In this document: in pieces, positions 15,591 through 23,664 of the stretch
Position numbering within the stretch: position 1 is the first letter of the stretch
Layout of the letters: each line of letters begins with the position of its first letter
Source: an uncultured Eubacteriales bacterium
GTDB taxonomy: Bacteria > Bacillota > Clostridia > Oscillospirales > Oscillospiraceae
Direction of reading: 5' to 3'
NCBI GenBank assembly: GCA_900555665.1
Contig: USLX01000003.1
Location: 1-37,386 of the forward strand
DNA length: 37,386 nt
Translations under genes and position numbers: made by a program
The notes under the pieces: model-generated
Database searches by the model: none
The model's input: only the letters and a program-made list of their open reading frames with translations
What the model was told of the DNA's origin: nothing

Positions 15591-15621
15591 CAAAAAGAGG
15601 CCCCGGAATGCTTCCGGGGCC
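15591..15621 (-). terminator. Terminator of the YtrABC-like operon
   Basis: A 10-bp perfect stem (15599-15608 with 15612-15621), loop of three, followed on the minus strand by TCTTTTTG. It lies 174 bases after the permease stop, with repeat copy C in between. Confidence 0.85.
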
Positions 15622-15622
15622 G

Positions 15623-15785
15623 GAGACTGTCAAAAAACGATAAAATGCAACTCCCCAATCGAGCAGCGGGGATAGAGTGAAAGGGGCAAAGGGCCCCTTT
15701 CGCGTTCAATCAAGCAGTTTTCTGAACTGATCAAGTTCAGAAAACTGGACAGGCAGCGGGGCGAAAAGACTTTTTCGACACGCTG
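15623..15785 (+). repeat. Dispersed repeat family 1, copy C (complete)
   Basis: Positions 15623-15676 match copy A (51 of 54), and the rest aligns with copy B. It has a perfect 14-bp hairpin (15715-15728 with 15734-15747) and a second imperfect hairpin closed by CAGCG (15754-15758) and CGCTG (15781-15785). It fills the space between the permease stop (15795) and its terminator, so it is probably transcribed as 3' UTR. Confidence 0.8.
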
Positions 15786-15794
15786 TTGCGTGGA

Positions 15795-17585
15795 TTACGG
15801 CACGAGGAAGCCGTGTGCGTCGGCATAGGCGAGGGAGCGCGCAGCGTCCGCCGTGAGATCGTAAGAATAGTTGAGCAAGTAGGTTGCCTCTGTACGGCTC
15901 GCGCGCAGATCGCTCGGGACCCAGGAATCGGACATATCCAGCTCGACAGAGATGTCGACCCAGCTGTATTCGGCAGTCTCCATCGTCGGGAAGTTGACAT
16001 AGTGCCGCACGCCCATCGAGGAATCGCCCAGATCCGGCAGGATGCAGGTGGTGTAGAGCTCGTAGGCCTCCTTTGAGCTGAGATTATAGTAATATGGTTC
16101 GTTGTTCTTGTCGTAGCCCTGGATGGCGCCGCCGGCAAAATCGCTCTGCTTCAGCTCACCGGGGATGACCTCGCGTGAGAGGAGGAAGCCGGGGCTGTTG
16201 TAGAGCGTGTCGAACTTCCGGGCCAGTTCGCAGGTGCCGTTGATGGTGAAGCTGCGGCGAAGCGTCCTGCCGTTCTGCATCTCATAGTCGAAGGTGACGT
16301 AGCAGTTGTCATAGGGCTCGCTCTGGAGCAGGGCCAGCTGCGTCTCCTGTTGGTCGACGATCTCCTGATGCAGGGCCACGACGGCCTCGATGTCGGCCTT
16401 GTCTGTGACGCGGGTCCCGCGCAGCGAGACGGAGCTGACACTTCTGGGATCGGGGACTTTTTGACTGTAGCCGAAGAAGCCGAAGCGCGCGGCGGAGAAT
16501 GTACCAGCCAACACGATACAGAGCACGGCGAAGCCGATCCATGCGCGCTTGCTGGCGAAGACGCGGGCGGTCTTTTGCAGCATCATCTGCGCGGCGAAGT
16601 AGCCGAGGAATGCGCCGGCCAGCTGCAGCGCCAACATCAGCGGGAAGTTATAGTCGGCGTTGCTGACGAACATCGCGAGCAGATAGCCAATGACGAGCGC
16701 GCAGCCGAGGGAGAACAGGCACAAAAACACGGGCCGCAGCGCACGGATGGCGACAACGTCGCCGCTGCGCTCCATCTCGCGTCTGCGGAACAGGAAGAAG
16801 GCCAACACCGCGAAGACGAGGCCCATTGCGGCGAAAACGTAGAAATACGGGAAGCCGCCGAGCTCGACGCGGACTTTATCCGTGTAATCCGCGTTCCAGC
16901 CCCAGATGAGCTGGATATTTCCGCTGAAGACGAGCAGAATCGGCGAGAGAATCAGGGAGAGGGAGAGCACGGAGTCAGAGACACTGCCGAGGCCGTAGAC
17001 AAAGTTGCTGAGCAGCTCCGTGCTGATCTGGACCACGACAAAGACCGTGAAGTTCAGCACGATATAGATGAGCGGCATGGCAACGGCGTTGCCCACGATG
17101 ATGCAGAGCAGCACCGCAAAGCCGAAAAAGCCGAGGAAGGCCAGCATCGCTGCGGACACAAGCTGCAGGCACGCGCCGAAATTCGGGAGACCAATCAGCG
17201 CGCTTGCGCCGTAGGTGATGAGCGCGATGAGCAGGTGCGTGCCGAGCGCGATGGCGAGGCCGCAGAGCAGATTCGTGAGAAACAAACTCTCGCGCCGGAC
17301 GGGGAGGGCTGCGATGTCGTAGGCCGTGGTCGTCCGGAAGAGGAACCGGAAGAGCACCCATGCCAGCGCAAGGGCGAGGACGGCGGTCGTGATGACCGAG
17401 GCGATGGCCCCGGAGAGGATGAGCTCACGGATGTCGGCTGCCTTCGGGTCCCACTGCGCCCGGTTGAGAATGCTCAGCGGCAGGAACAAAACCCACAGCA
17501 CCACATAGGCCAGCCAGACCGGAAAGGTCTTTTTCAGGCCGCGCAGAAAGAGCACCGGCTCAAAGTACGATGTTTTTGACGTCAT
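15795..17585 (-). CDS. ABC transporter permease of a YtrABC-like system
   Basis: A 596-residue membrane protein with about ten hydrophobic segments in the first 370 residues and a C-terminal outside domain of about 200 residues after another membrane span (around 340-360, then SVSSVSLRGTRVT and following). This large ABC-2-like permease with a C-terminal extracellular part is typical for partners of YtrA-type repressors. The ATG at 17583-17585 follows GGGAGG by 8 bases and overlaps the ATPase gene by 26 bases; a GTG three codons earlier is too close to the ribosome site. The substrate is unknown; YtrABC-type operons respond to cell-wall-active antibiotics in Bacillus. Confidence 0.85.
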   Translation of the reverse strand: MTSKTSYFEPVLFLRGLKKTFPVWLAYVVLWVLFLPLSILNRAQWDPKAADIRELILSGAIASVITTAVLALALAWVLFRFLFRTTTAYDIAALPVRRESLFLTNLLCGLAIALGTHLLIALITYGASALIGLPNFGACLQLVSAAMLAFLGFFGFAVLLCIIVGNAVAMPLIYIVLNFTVFVVVQISTELLSNFVYGLGSVSDSVLSLSLILSPILLVFSGNIQLIWGWNADYTDKVRVELGGFPYFYVFAAMGLVFAVLAFFLFRRREMERSGDVVAIRALRPVFLCLFSLGCALVIGYLLAMFVSNADYNFPLMLALQLAGAFLGYFAAQMMLQKTARVFASKRAWIGFAVLCIVLAGTFSAARFGFFGYSQKVPDPRSVSSVSLRGTRVTDKADIEAVVALHQEIVDQQETQLALLQSEPYDNCYVTFDYEMQNGRTLRRSFTINGTCELARKFDTLYNSPGFLLSREVIPGELKQSDFAGGAIQGYDKNNEPYYYNLSSKEAYELYTTCILPDLGDSSMGVRHYVNFPTMETAEYSWVDISVELDMSDSWVPSDLRASRTEATYLLNYSYDLTADAARSLAYADAHGFLVP

Positions 17586-18447
17586 AGTCGACACCTCCCA
17601 GCTCGTAGATGAAAATTTCCTCCAGACTCAGCGGCAGCAGATCGCAGAGCATCGGGTGGCACTGCGCCAGCAGCTCCTGCACGGTGTCCTGATTGCCGCG
17701 GACAATGAGTGTCTGGATGCGCCCGACCTGTTCGCTGTGGACCACATCCAGTGCGTCCGGAATGGGATACTCCGTGACGAGCTGCACCTTGACCATGTTG
17801 TCCTGCAGGTCGGAGAGGCTGCGCTCGAGCAGCAGCTTTCCATGGTGCATGACGCCGACGTGATCGCAAACGTCCTCCAGCTCGCGCAGGTTGTGCGACG
17901 AGACGAGCACCGTTGTCTCATGCGCGGCGACGTCCTCCAGGATGATGCTCCAGATCTGGCGGCGCATCACGGGGTCGAGGCCGTCGACCGGCTCGTCAAG
18001 AATCAGATAGTCGGGCTTCGCGCAGATGGCCAGCCAGAAGGCTGCCTGTTTTTGCATACCCTTGGAGAAGCGGCGCAGCGGCTTTTTCTCGTCAAGCTGG
18101 AAGACCTCGCGCAGTTGTCCATAGCGGCTGAGGTCGAAGCGGGGATAGAGCTTCTGCATCAGACCCGCCATCTCGCGGATCGAATCGCCCGCATGGGCGG
18201 AGAGATCATCCGGGATGAAGGCCATCCGCCGCTTGACCGCCGGGTTTTCCCAAACCGGGAGTCCGCCGACCGAAACCGTGCCGGCATCCGGACGGTAGAT
18301 GCCCGTAATGCAGCGAAGCACCGTGGATTTGCCCGCGCCGTTCGGCCCCACAAGGCCGTAGACCGCGCCGTGCGGCACGGTAAAGCTCAGATCGTCCAGC
18401 GCGCGGAATCCGTCGAACGATTTTGTGATATTCTGTACCTGGATCAT
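17560..18447 (-). CDS. ABC transporter ATP-binding protein, YtrB-like
   Basis: A 295-residue ATPase with Walker A GPNGAGKST (34-42), the signature RFSKGMQKQ (a variant of LSGGQ, common in YtrB and EcsA relatives), Walker B YLILDEP and H-loop VSSHNL. A C-terminal extension of about 90 residues follows. The ATG overlaps the end of the repressor gene (ATGA) and follows AGAGGAG. It would energise the permease encoded next. Expression should follow the palindromic operator at 18829-18855. Confidence 0.93.
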   Translation of the reverse strand: MIQVQNITKSFDGFRALDDLSFTVPHGAVYGLVGPNGAGKSTVLRCITGIYRPDAGTVSVGGLPVWENPAVKRRMAFIPDDLSAHAGDSIREMAGLMQKLYPRFDLSRYGQLREVFQLDEKKPLRRFSKGMQKQAAFWLAICAKPDYLILDEPVDGLDPVMRRQIWSIILEDVAAHETTVLVSSHNLRELEDVCDHVGVMHHGKLLLERSLSDLQDNMVKVQLVTEYPIPDALDVVHSEQVGRIQTLIVRGNQDTVQELLAQCHPMLCDLLPLSLEEIFIYELGGVDYDVKNIVL

Positions 18448-18815
18448 GGCTCCAACTCCTCTCTCACTTGCGCCCAAAGCGCATCCAGCTTGTCCGGCCC
18501 ATAGCCGAGCGCAGCGAGCGATTGTGCTGCCGCCCGCAGCGCGTGCTCGGCGTCAAGCCGTTTTTGCCGCTCCAAATCGGTGGCGTCGGCTACAAACGAG
18601 CCCTTTCCCGGCATCGAGAGGATGTACCCCTCGGCCTCCAATTCCCGATAGGCCCGCTGGATGGTGTTGGGATTGATGGCGAGCGACCCGGCCAGCTCCC
18701 GCACGCTCGGCAGATTGTCGCCACGCGCCAACGCCCCGGACAGGATCAGCCGCCGAAACTCCGATTTGACCTGCTCATAGATCGGCCTCGGGTCGCGATA
18801 ATTCAGCTGTAGCAT
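18444..18815 (-). CDS. GntR-family repressor, YtrA subfamily
   Basis: A 123-residue DNA-binding protein. The winged helix has the GntR pattern PIYEQVKSEFRRLILSG (11-27), LPSVRELAGSLAINPNTIQRAYRELEAEG (35-63) and GKGSFV (70-75). There is only a short helical tail and no large effector domain, the mark of the YtrA subfamily. It heads the operon and should repress it by binding the perfect inverted repeat over its own promoter. I chose the ATG at 18813-18815, seven bases after GGAGG; the ATG six bases upstream directly touches the ribosome site. Confidence 0.93.
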   Translation of the reverse strand: MLQLNYRDPRPIYEQVKSEFRRLILSGALARGDNLPSVRELAGSLAINPNTIQRAYRELEAEGYILSMPGKGSFVADATDLERQKRLDAEHALRAAAQSLAALGYGPDKLDALWAQVREELEP

Positions 18816-18828
18816 CCGCATCCCTCCG

Positions 18829-18855
18829 AACTGTATTAACTGTGGTAATACAGTT
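18829..18855 (-). promoter_or_regulatory. YtrA-type operator (perfect 10-bp inverted repeat)
   Basis: AACTGTATTA (18829-18838) and TAATACAGTT (18846-18855) form a perfect inverted repeat with a 7-bp spacer. It overlaps the last bases of the -10 box and covers the presumed transcription start, the right place for repression. Confidence 0.82.
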
Positions 18856-18881
18856 ATAGCAGACAATGGATGGTTTGTCAA
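18853..18881 (-). promoter_or_regulatory. Strong sigma-A promoter of the YtrABC-like operon
   Basis: On the minus strand a perfect TTGACA (18876-18881) is followed after 17 bp by TATAAC (18853-18858; 5 of 6). A near-consensus promoter covered by an operator suggests tight repression and strong induction. Confidence 0.88.
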
Positions 18882-18952
18882 GGAGACGAATTCTGAATTT
18901 CAGGTTCAGAATTGGATGGGGAGATTTTATGTAGGGGCGGGGCGCTGCTCTG

Positions 18953-19195
18953 TCCAAAGGCCCCCTCTGCGTCAGAAGAAGGCTGCTGCATTGCGTTTCC
19001 GCCGAGACGGCGAAAACTCCATATCCGCAGCCCCCTTCTTCCTTTCCAAACCGGAACCATTTCATTGGGTCCCGGTTTGGTTGGTAAATGGGGGCTGTCA
19101 TGCGAAGCATGACTGGGGGAGTTTGAAAAACAATTCTCCCCCTGATCGCCTCCGGCGATCTCCCCCCTCTACGAAGAGGGGGGCTTTTTCCGCGG
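18953..19195 (+). repeat. Multi-hairpin repeat family 2, copy 1 (with enlarged first hairpin)
   Basis: From about 19090 this matches the repeat at 25806-25920: a GTCATGC/GCATGAC hairpin, a CTGGGGGAG stem, an ATCGCC/GGCGAT hairpin and a CCCCCCTCT/AGAGGGGGG hairpin, with conserved stems and changed loops. Both start with TCCAAAGGCCCCCTCT, but here about 120 extra bases separate the two arms of the first hairpin. That extra part is itself palindromic: 19028-19035 pairs with 19090-19097, and 19046-19054 with 19072-19080. The region between the repressor promoter and polC holds no gene. Confidence 0.75.
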
Positions 19196-19203
19196 CGACG
19201 GGG

Positions 19204-19236
19204 CAGAAAAAAGACGGCCCCATCGGGGCCGTCTTT
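19204..19236 (-). terminator. Terminator of polC, overlapping its stop codon
   Basis: A perfect 12-bp stem (19210-19221 with 19225-19236), loop of three, then a T-run on the minus strand. The stem begins at the last base of the polC TGA (19236-19238). Confidence 0.92.
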
Positions 19237-22200
19237 CAGAACAGGGTCATCTGGTTGTTTTCCGGCAGGTCGCCAAAGGCGCCTGCGGCTTTGAGGTCTT
19301 CGATGTGGGACTTCGAAACCTTCGGGCAGGCCATCGAGAACTCTTCAATCGAGAGGAACGTCTTGCCCTCGCGGCCGTCCATGATGTCCCACGCGGCGCT
19401 CTCGCCGAGGCCGGAGACGGCCACGAACGGCGGCAGGAGCTTGCCGTCTTCGATGACAAACTTCGTCGCGTGCGATTTGTAGAGGTCGATCGGCGCGAAG
19501 TCAAAGCCGCGCAGATAGTATTCATAGCAGACCTCGAGCGTGGTGAACAGGTCTTCATCCTTGGCGCTCGAATCCTCGTCAGCCTTGATCTCCTGAATCT
19601 TCTGCTTGACGAGGTCGATGCCGTGGCACATCATCGCCGCGTCGAAGCCGCCCTTCTGGCTGCGCCGGTAGAAATATGCGGCGTAGAAGGCCAACGGCTC
19701 GTGCACCTTGAACCACGCAATGCGGAAGGCCATCATGACATAGGCCGTCGCGTGCGCCTTGGGGAAGAGGTATTTGATCTTCTTGCAGCTGCCGATGTAC
19801 CAGTCCGGCACGCCGGCGGCCTTCATCTCCTCTTCGGCCCCGTCCGGCAGACCGCGGCCCTTTCGGACGGCCTCCATGATCTTGAACGACCGCTTTTCCG
19901 GCATGCCGCACTTGATGAGATAGAGCATGATGTCGTCGCGGCAGCCGATGGCGTCGTTGACGCTGGCGGTCTTGGACAAAATGAGGTCGCGCGCGTTGCC
20001 GAGCCAGACGTCCGTGCCGTGTGAAAAGCCGGACAGGCGGATGAGCGTATCAAATTTCGTCGGCTGCGTCTCGAGCAGCATCCCGCGCGTGAAGCTTGTG
20101 CCGAACTCCGGAATCGCGCAGGTGCCGACCGGGCCGAGAATCGGGTCATCCTCAAAGCCGAGCACTTTGCTCGAAATAAAGATGGACATGGTCTCCTTGT
20201 CGTCAAGCGGGATCTTCTGCGCGTCGACGCCGGTCATATCCTCCAGCATGCGGATCATCGTCGGGTCATCGTGGCCCAGCATGTCGAGCTTTAAGAGGTT
20301 TTCCTCCATCGAGTGGTATTCAAAATGCGTCGTGATCCACTCGGAGTCCTTGTCGTCCGCCGGGTGCTGCACGGGGCAGAAATCCCAGATTTCGTTCTCC
20401 TGCGGGATAACGACGAGGCCGCCCGGGTGCTGGCCCGTGGTGCGCTTGACGTCGACGCAGCCCGCGGCGAGGCGGTTTTCTTCCGCTTTGGAGACGGTTT
20501 TCTCGCGCTCGGTGAGGTATTTTTTGACGTAGCCGTAGGCCGTCTTTTCCGCGACCGTGCCAATCGTGCCCGCGCGGAAGACGTGTGTCTTGCCGAACAT
20601 CTCCACGCAGTAGGCGTGCGCCTTGGCCTGATATTCGCCGGAGAAGTTCAGGTCGATATCCGGGACCTTGTCGCCGCCGAAGCCGAGGAACGTCTCGAAC
20701 GGAATGTTGAAGCCGTCCTTTTCCAGCTGCGCCCCGCACTCCGGGCAAACCGCGTCCGGCAGGTCGGCGCCGCAGGCGCAGTCGTCCGGGACGTCGAAGG
20801 TCGTATACTTGCACTGTGGGCAGCGATAGTGCGGCGCGAAGGAGTTGACCTCCGTGATGCCGGACATGAAAGCCACAATCGACGAGCCGACCGAACCACG
20901 CGAGCCGACGAGGTAGCCGTGCTCGAGTGAGTTCTGCACAAGCTTCTGCGCGGACATATAGATGACGTCATAGTGGCAGGAGATGATGTCGTGCATCTCC
21001 GTTTCGACGCGCTTGCGCATGACCTCCGGCGGGTTGTCGCCGTAGAGGCGGCGGAATTTGCCGTAGACGAGGTTGTTGAGGTCTTCGACCGAGTTTTCGA
21101 TCTTCGGCGCGAACAGGTTGTGCGGCACGGGCCGCAGTGTCTCGCAGCAGTCGGCGATGAAGTTCGGGTTTTTCACGACGACCTCATAGGCCTTCTCCTC
21201 GCCGAGATAGGAGAATTCCTGCAGCATTTCGTCGGTCGTCTTAAAATAGATGGGCAGCGACTTGTCCGCGTCCTGCATCTGCTTGGTGGCGAGCAGGATG
21301 TGGCGGTAAATTTCGTCCTCCGGGTCGAGAAAGTGGACGTCGCCGGTCGCGCAGACGGGCTTGCCCAGCGCTTCGCCGAGCTGGACGATCGTGCGGTTGA
21401 AGCTGCGCAGCTCCTCTTCGTTCTCCGCCATGCCCTTCTCCAACATGAAGCGGTTGTTGCAGATGGGCTGAATCTCAAGGAAGTCGTAGAACGAGGCAAT
21501 GCGCTTGAGCTCATTCCAGCTCTTGTGCGCGATGACGGCTTGGAACAGCTCGCCCGCCTCGCAGGCCGAGCCGATGATGAGCCCCTCGCGCCAGTGCAGC
21601 AGCTCCGACTTCGGCATGATCGGCACGCGCTTGAAATATTTGATGTTGCCGTAGGAGATGAGGCGGTAGAGGTTGCGCAGGCCGACCGAGTTTTTCGCAA
21701 ACAGGATGATATGCCGCGCACGCCGGTCGAAGATGCGGCCGCCCGCGCGGAGCGTCTCCATCTTGGAATTGATGGCGGCGTAACTGTGTACGTCCATCTC
21801 CTCAAGCATCGTATAAAACCGCGCCAGCATGTAGCCGCAGGTGATTGCGTCATCCGAGGCGCGGTGGTGGTTGAAATCGGGGAGGCTCAGTGCGTCGGCC
21901 ACAATGTTCAGCTTGTATTTGCCGAGATCTGGAAGCAGGTTCTGCGCCAGGATCAGCGTATCGACGAACGTCGGCTGGAAGGGGAGGCCGAGCCGTTCAC
22001 AGGCCGCCGTGACAAAGCCGGTGTCAAAATCCGCGTTGTGCGCGCAGAGCGGCCGGTCGCCGACGAACTCCAGAAATTTCGGCAGCGCCTCGGAAATGTC
22101 CGGCGCGCCGGTGAGCATCGCGTCCGTAATGCCGGTCAGCTCGATGATCTTCGGCTGCAGCCTCCGTTTCGGGTCGACAAACGTCTGGAACGTGTCGATT

Positions 22201-23549
22201 ACCTCGCCGCGGCGCATGATAGCTGCGCCGATTTCGATGATCGTGTCGTGCTGTGAGCTGAGTCCCGTCGTTTCAAGGTCGAACGCGACAAATTCGTGGT
22301 CGAAGTCGAAATCCCGGTCGCCGTGGACGGCAATGCGGTCGTCCACGTCGTTGACATAATATCCTTCGCAGCCGTAGAGAATCTTGATGTTCTCGTCCGT
22401 CCCGGCGACCTTGGCCTTCGATGCAGCCTTCATCGCGTCGGGGAAGGACTGCGCGCCGCCGTGGTCGGTAATGGCGATGGCGCGGTGGCCCCAGCTGGCC
22501 GCACGCTTGACGGCCTCGCCGGTCTTGGTCAGGGCGTCCATCGCGGACATGGTTGTGTGCAGGTGGAGCTCGACGCGCTTGTCCGGCGCGGTATCGACGC
22601 GCTTCGGCGCGGAAACCTTCAAAATCGAGTTTGGCTGCATGACCATCTCGTTGTCATAGCGGTCGAAGGTCATCTTGCCCTGGATTTTCACCCACATCCC
22701 GGCCTCCACGCCGTCGAGGATGGGCTTGGCCTTGTCGGCCTCCATAAACTGATTGATGCGGACGGAGCCGGTGTAGTCCGTAAGGTCGAACGATACGACC
22801 CACGCCCCGCGCTTTTTCAGCTCGCGGTGGTTCACGGCAAAGACCTTGCCCTGCACCACGACGCGGAACATGTCGAGGTTGAGGTCGGCGATTCTGACCA
22901 CTTCTCCGCCAAACGGGCGGCCAAAGATGAGGTCGGCATTGCCGCCGGAAGAATCGGACGGGCCGGACGCAGCCTTCTTTTTCTGCGCGGCTGCCGCCGC
23001 GACGGCGACAGCCGGTGCATTTTTAATGGCCTCCTGCCGGAGCCGCTCCGTCTCAGCGAAAAGGGCGCGTCCCTCCAGCTCGGTTGCGGAGTGGAGCACA
23101 ATCGTCTTGTGGACGCCGAAATGCTCCTGTAAAAAGGCCTCCGCCTTGGCCAGATGAGGCGCGAGCGCGGCCTTGCCGTTCGCGGCGAGATGCACATGCA
23201 GCTCCTCGCCGGCCAATTCCCACTTTGCCCCGGCCAAAATGGCCGCGGCAGGAGAGTATGCCCGGATGAGCACCTGCGCCAGGTCGCGGAACTCCATCTG
23301 TGGCAGCACATCCTCGCGGTAGCGCACCGTCAGCGACATCTCGCGCAGCCCATACCGGTGCCGCAGCGCCTGCTCCACCTCGCGCAGATTCCGCTGCGGG
23401 ATGTAGATGCCGCTGGCTGCCGTCAGATGGATGCTCCGCGCGGCCTGATCGACCTCCGCCGCCGTCACCAACAGCTGTGCCAGCGCCGCCGCAAGTCCCT
23501 CTTGCGGCGTATATTCAGGAAATAGTACGGGGAAATAAACTTCCTGCAT
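19236..23549 (-). CDS. polC: DNA polymerase III PolC, Gram-positive replicase
   Basis: A 1437-residue replicative DNA polymerase, full length for the family. In order: N-terminal domain with a flexible Ala/Lys-rich linker (about 165-205); OB fold (about 215-315); PHP domain starting VELHLHTTMS (326-335), interrupted by the DEDD proofreading exonuclease (FVAFDLETTGL at 420-430, HNADFDTGF, HRASDDAI), then PHP again; a zinc-finger stretch with paired cysteines (CPQC, CACG, CPEC); and the polymerase core with PDIDLNFSG. It copies DNA at the fork together with the sliding clamp and ends in a beta-clamp-like motif (QMTLF). The ATG follows GAGG by 6 bases. Having polC next to ispG and rseP is usual in Firmicutes. 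Confidence 0.97.
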   Translation of the reverse strand: MQEVYFPVLFPEYTPQEGLAAALAQLLVTAAEVDQAARSIHLTAASGIYIPQRNLREVEQALRHRYGLREMSLTVRYREDVLPQMEFRDLAQVLIRAYSPAAAILAGAKWELAGEELHVHLAANGKAALAPHLAKAEAFLQEHFGVHKTIVLHSATELEGRALFAETERLRQEAIKNAPAVAVAAAAAQKKKAASGPSDSSGGNADLIFGRPFGGEVVRIADLNLDMFRVVVQGKVFAVNHRELKKRGAWVVSFDLTDYTGSVRINQFMEADKAKPILDGVEAGMWVKIQGKMTFDRYDNEMVMQPNSILKVSAPKRVDTAPDKRVELHLHTTMSAMDALTKTGEAVKRAASWGHRAIAITDHGGAQSFPDAMKAASKAKVAGTDENIKILYGCEGYYVNDVDDRIAVHGDRDFDFDHEFVAFDLETTGLSSQHDTIIEIGAAIMRRGEVIDTFQTFVDPKRRLQPKIIELTGITDAMLTGAPDISEALPKFLEFVGDRPLCAHNADFDTGFVTAACERLGLPFQPTFVDTLILAQNLLPDLGKYKLNIVADALSLPDFNHHRASDDAITCGYMLARFYTMLEEMDVHSYAAINSKMETLRAGGRIFDRRARHIILFAKNSVGLRNLYRLISYGNIKYFKRVPIMPKSELLHWREGLIIGSACEAGELFQAVIAHKSWNELKRIASFYDFLEIQPICNNRFMLEKGMAENEEELRSFNRTIVQLGEALGKPVCATGDVHFLDPEDEIYRHILLATKQMQDADKSLPIYFKTTDEMLQEFSYLGEEKAYEVVVKNPNFIADCCETLRPVPHNLFAPKIENSVEDLNNLVYGKFRRLYGDNPPEVMRKRVETEMHDIISCHYDVIYMSAQKLVQNSLEHGYLVGSRGSVGSSIVAFMSGITEVNSFAPHYRCPQCKYTTFDVPDDCACGADLPDAVCPECGAQLEKDGFNIPFETFLGFGGDKVPDIDLNFSGEYQAKAHAYCVEMFGKTHVFRAGTIGTVAEKTAYGYVKKYLTEREKTVSKAEENRLAAGCVDVKRTTGQHPGGLVVIPQENEIWDFCPVQHPADDKDSEWITTHFEYHSMEENLLKLDMLGHDDPTMIRMLEDMTGVDAQKIPLDDKETMSIFISSKVLGFEDDPILGPVGTCAIPEFGTSFTRGMLLETQPTKFDTLIRLSGFSHGTDVWLGNARDLILSKTASVNDAIGCRDDIMLYLIKCGMPEKRSFKIMEAVRKGRGLPDGAEEEMKAAGVPDWYIGSCKKIKYLFPKAHATAYVMMAFRIAWFKVHEPLAFYAAYFYRRSQKGGFDAAMMCHGIDLVKQKIQEIKADEDSSAKDEDLFTTLEVCYEYYLRGFDFAPIDLYKSHATKFVIEDGKLLPPFVAVSGLGESAAWDIMDGREGKTFLSIEEFSMACPKVSKSHIEDLKAAGAFGDLPENNQMTLF

Positions 23550-23605
23550 GGATTACCTCGTTCTTATGTAAACTATTTTGCTTGCCCAGAATAGAAACTC
23601 GCACC

Positions 23606-23640
23606 TTGTAGGGGCCGATGCTCTCATCGGCTCCCTACAA
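23606..23640. repeat. Short palindrome, reduced copy of the 85-bp element
   Basis: TTGTAGGGGCCGATG, a CTCT loop and CATCGGCTCCCTACAA form a 35-base hairpin. The arms are the same as the ends of the elements at 25945-26029 and 28886-28970, so it looks like a copy lacking the middle. It lies between ispG and polC. Confidence 0.65.
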
Positions 23641-23664
23641 ATTCTATTTGAGAGATTTTAAATG

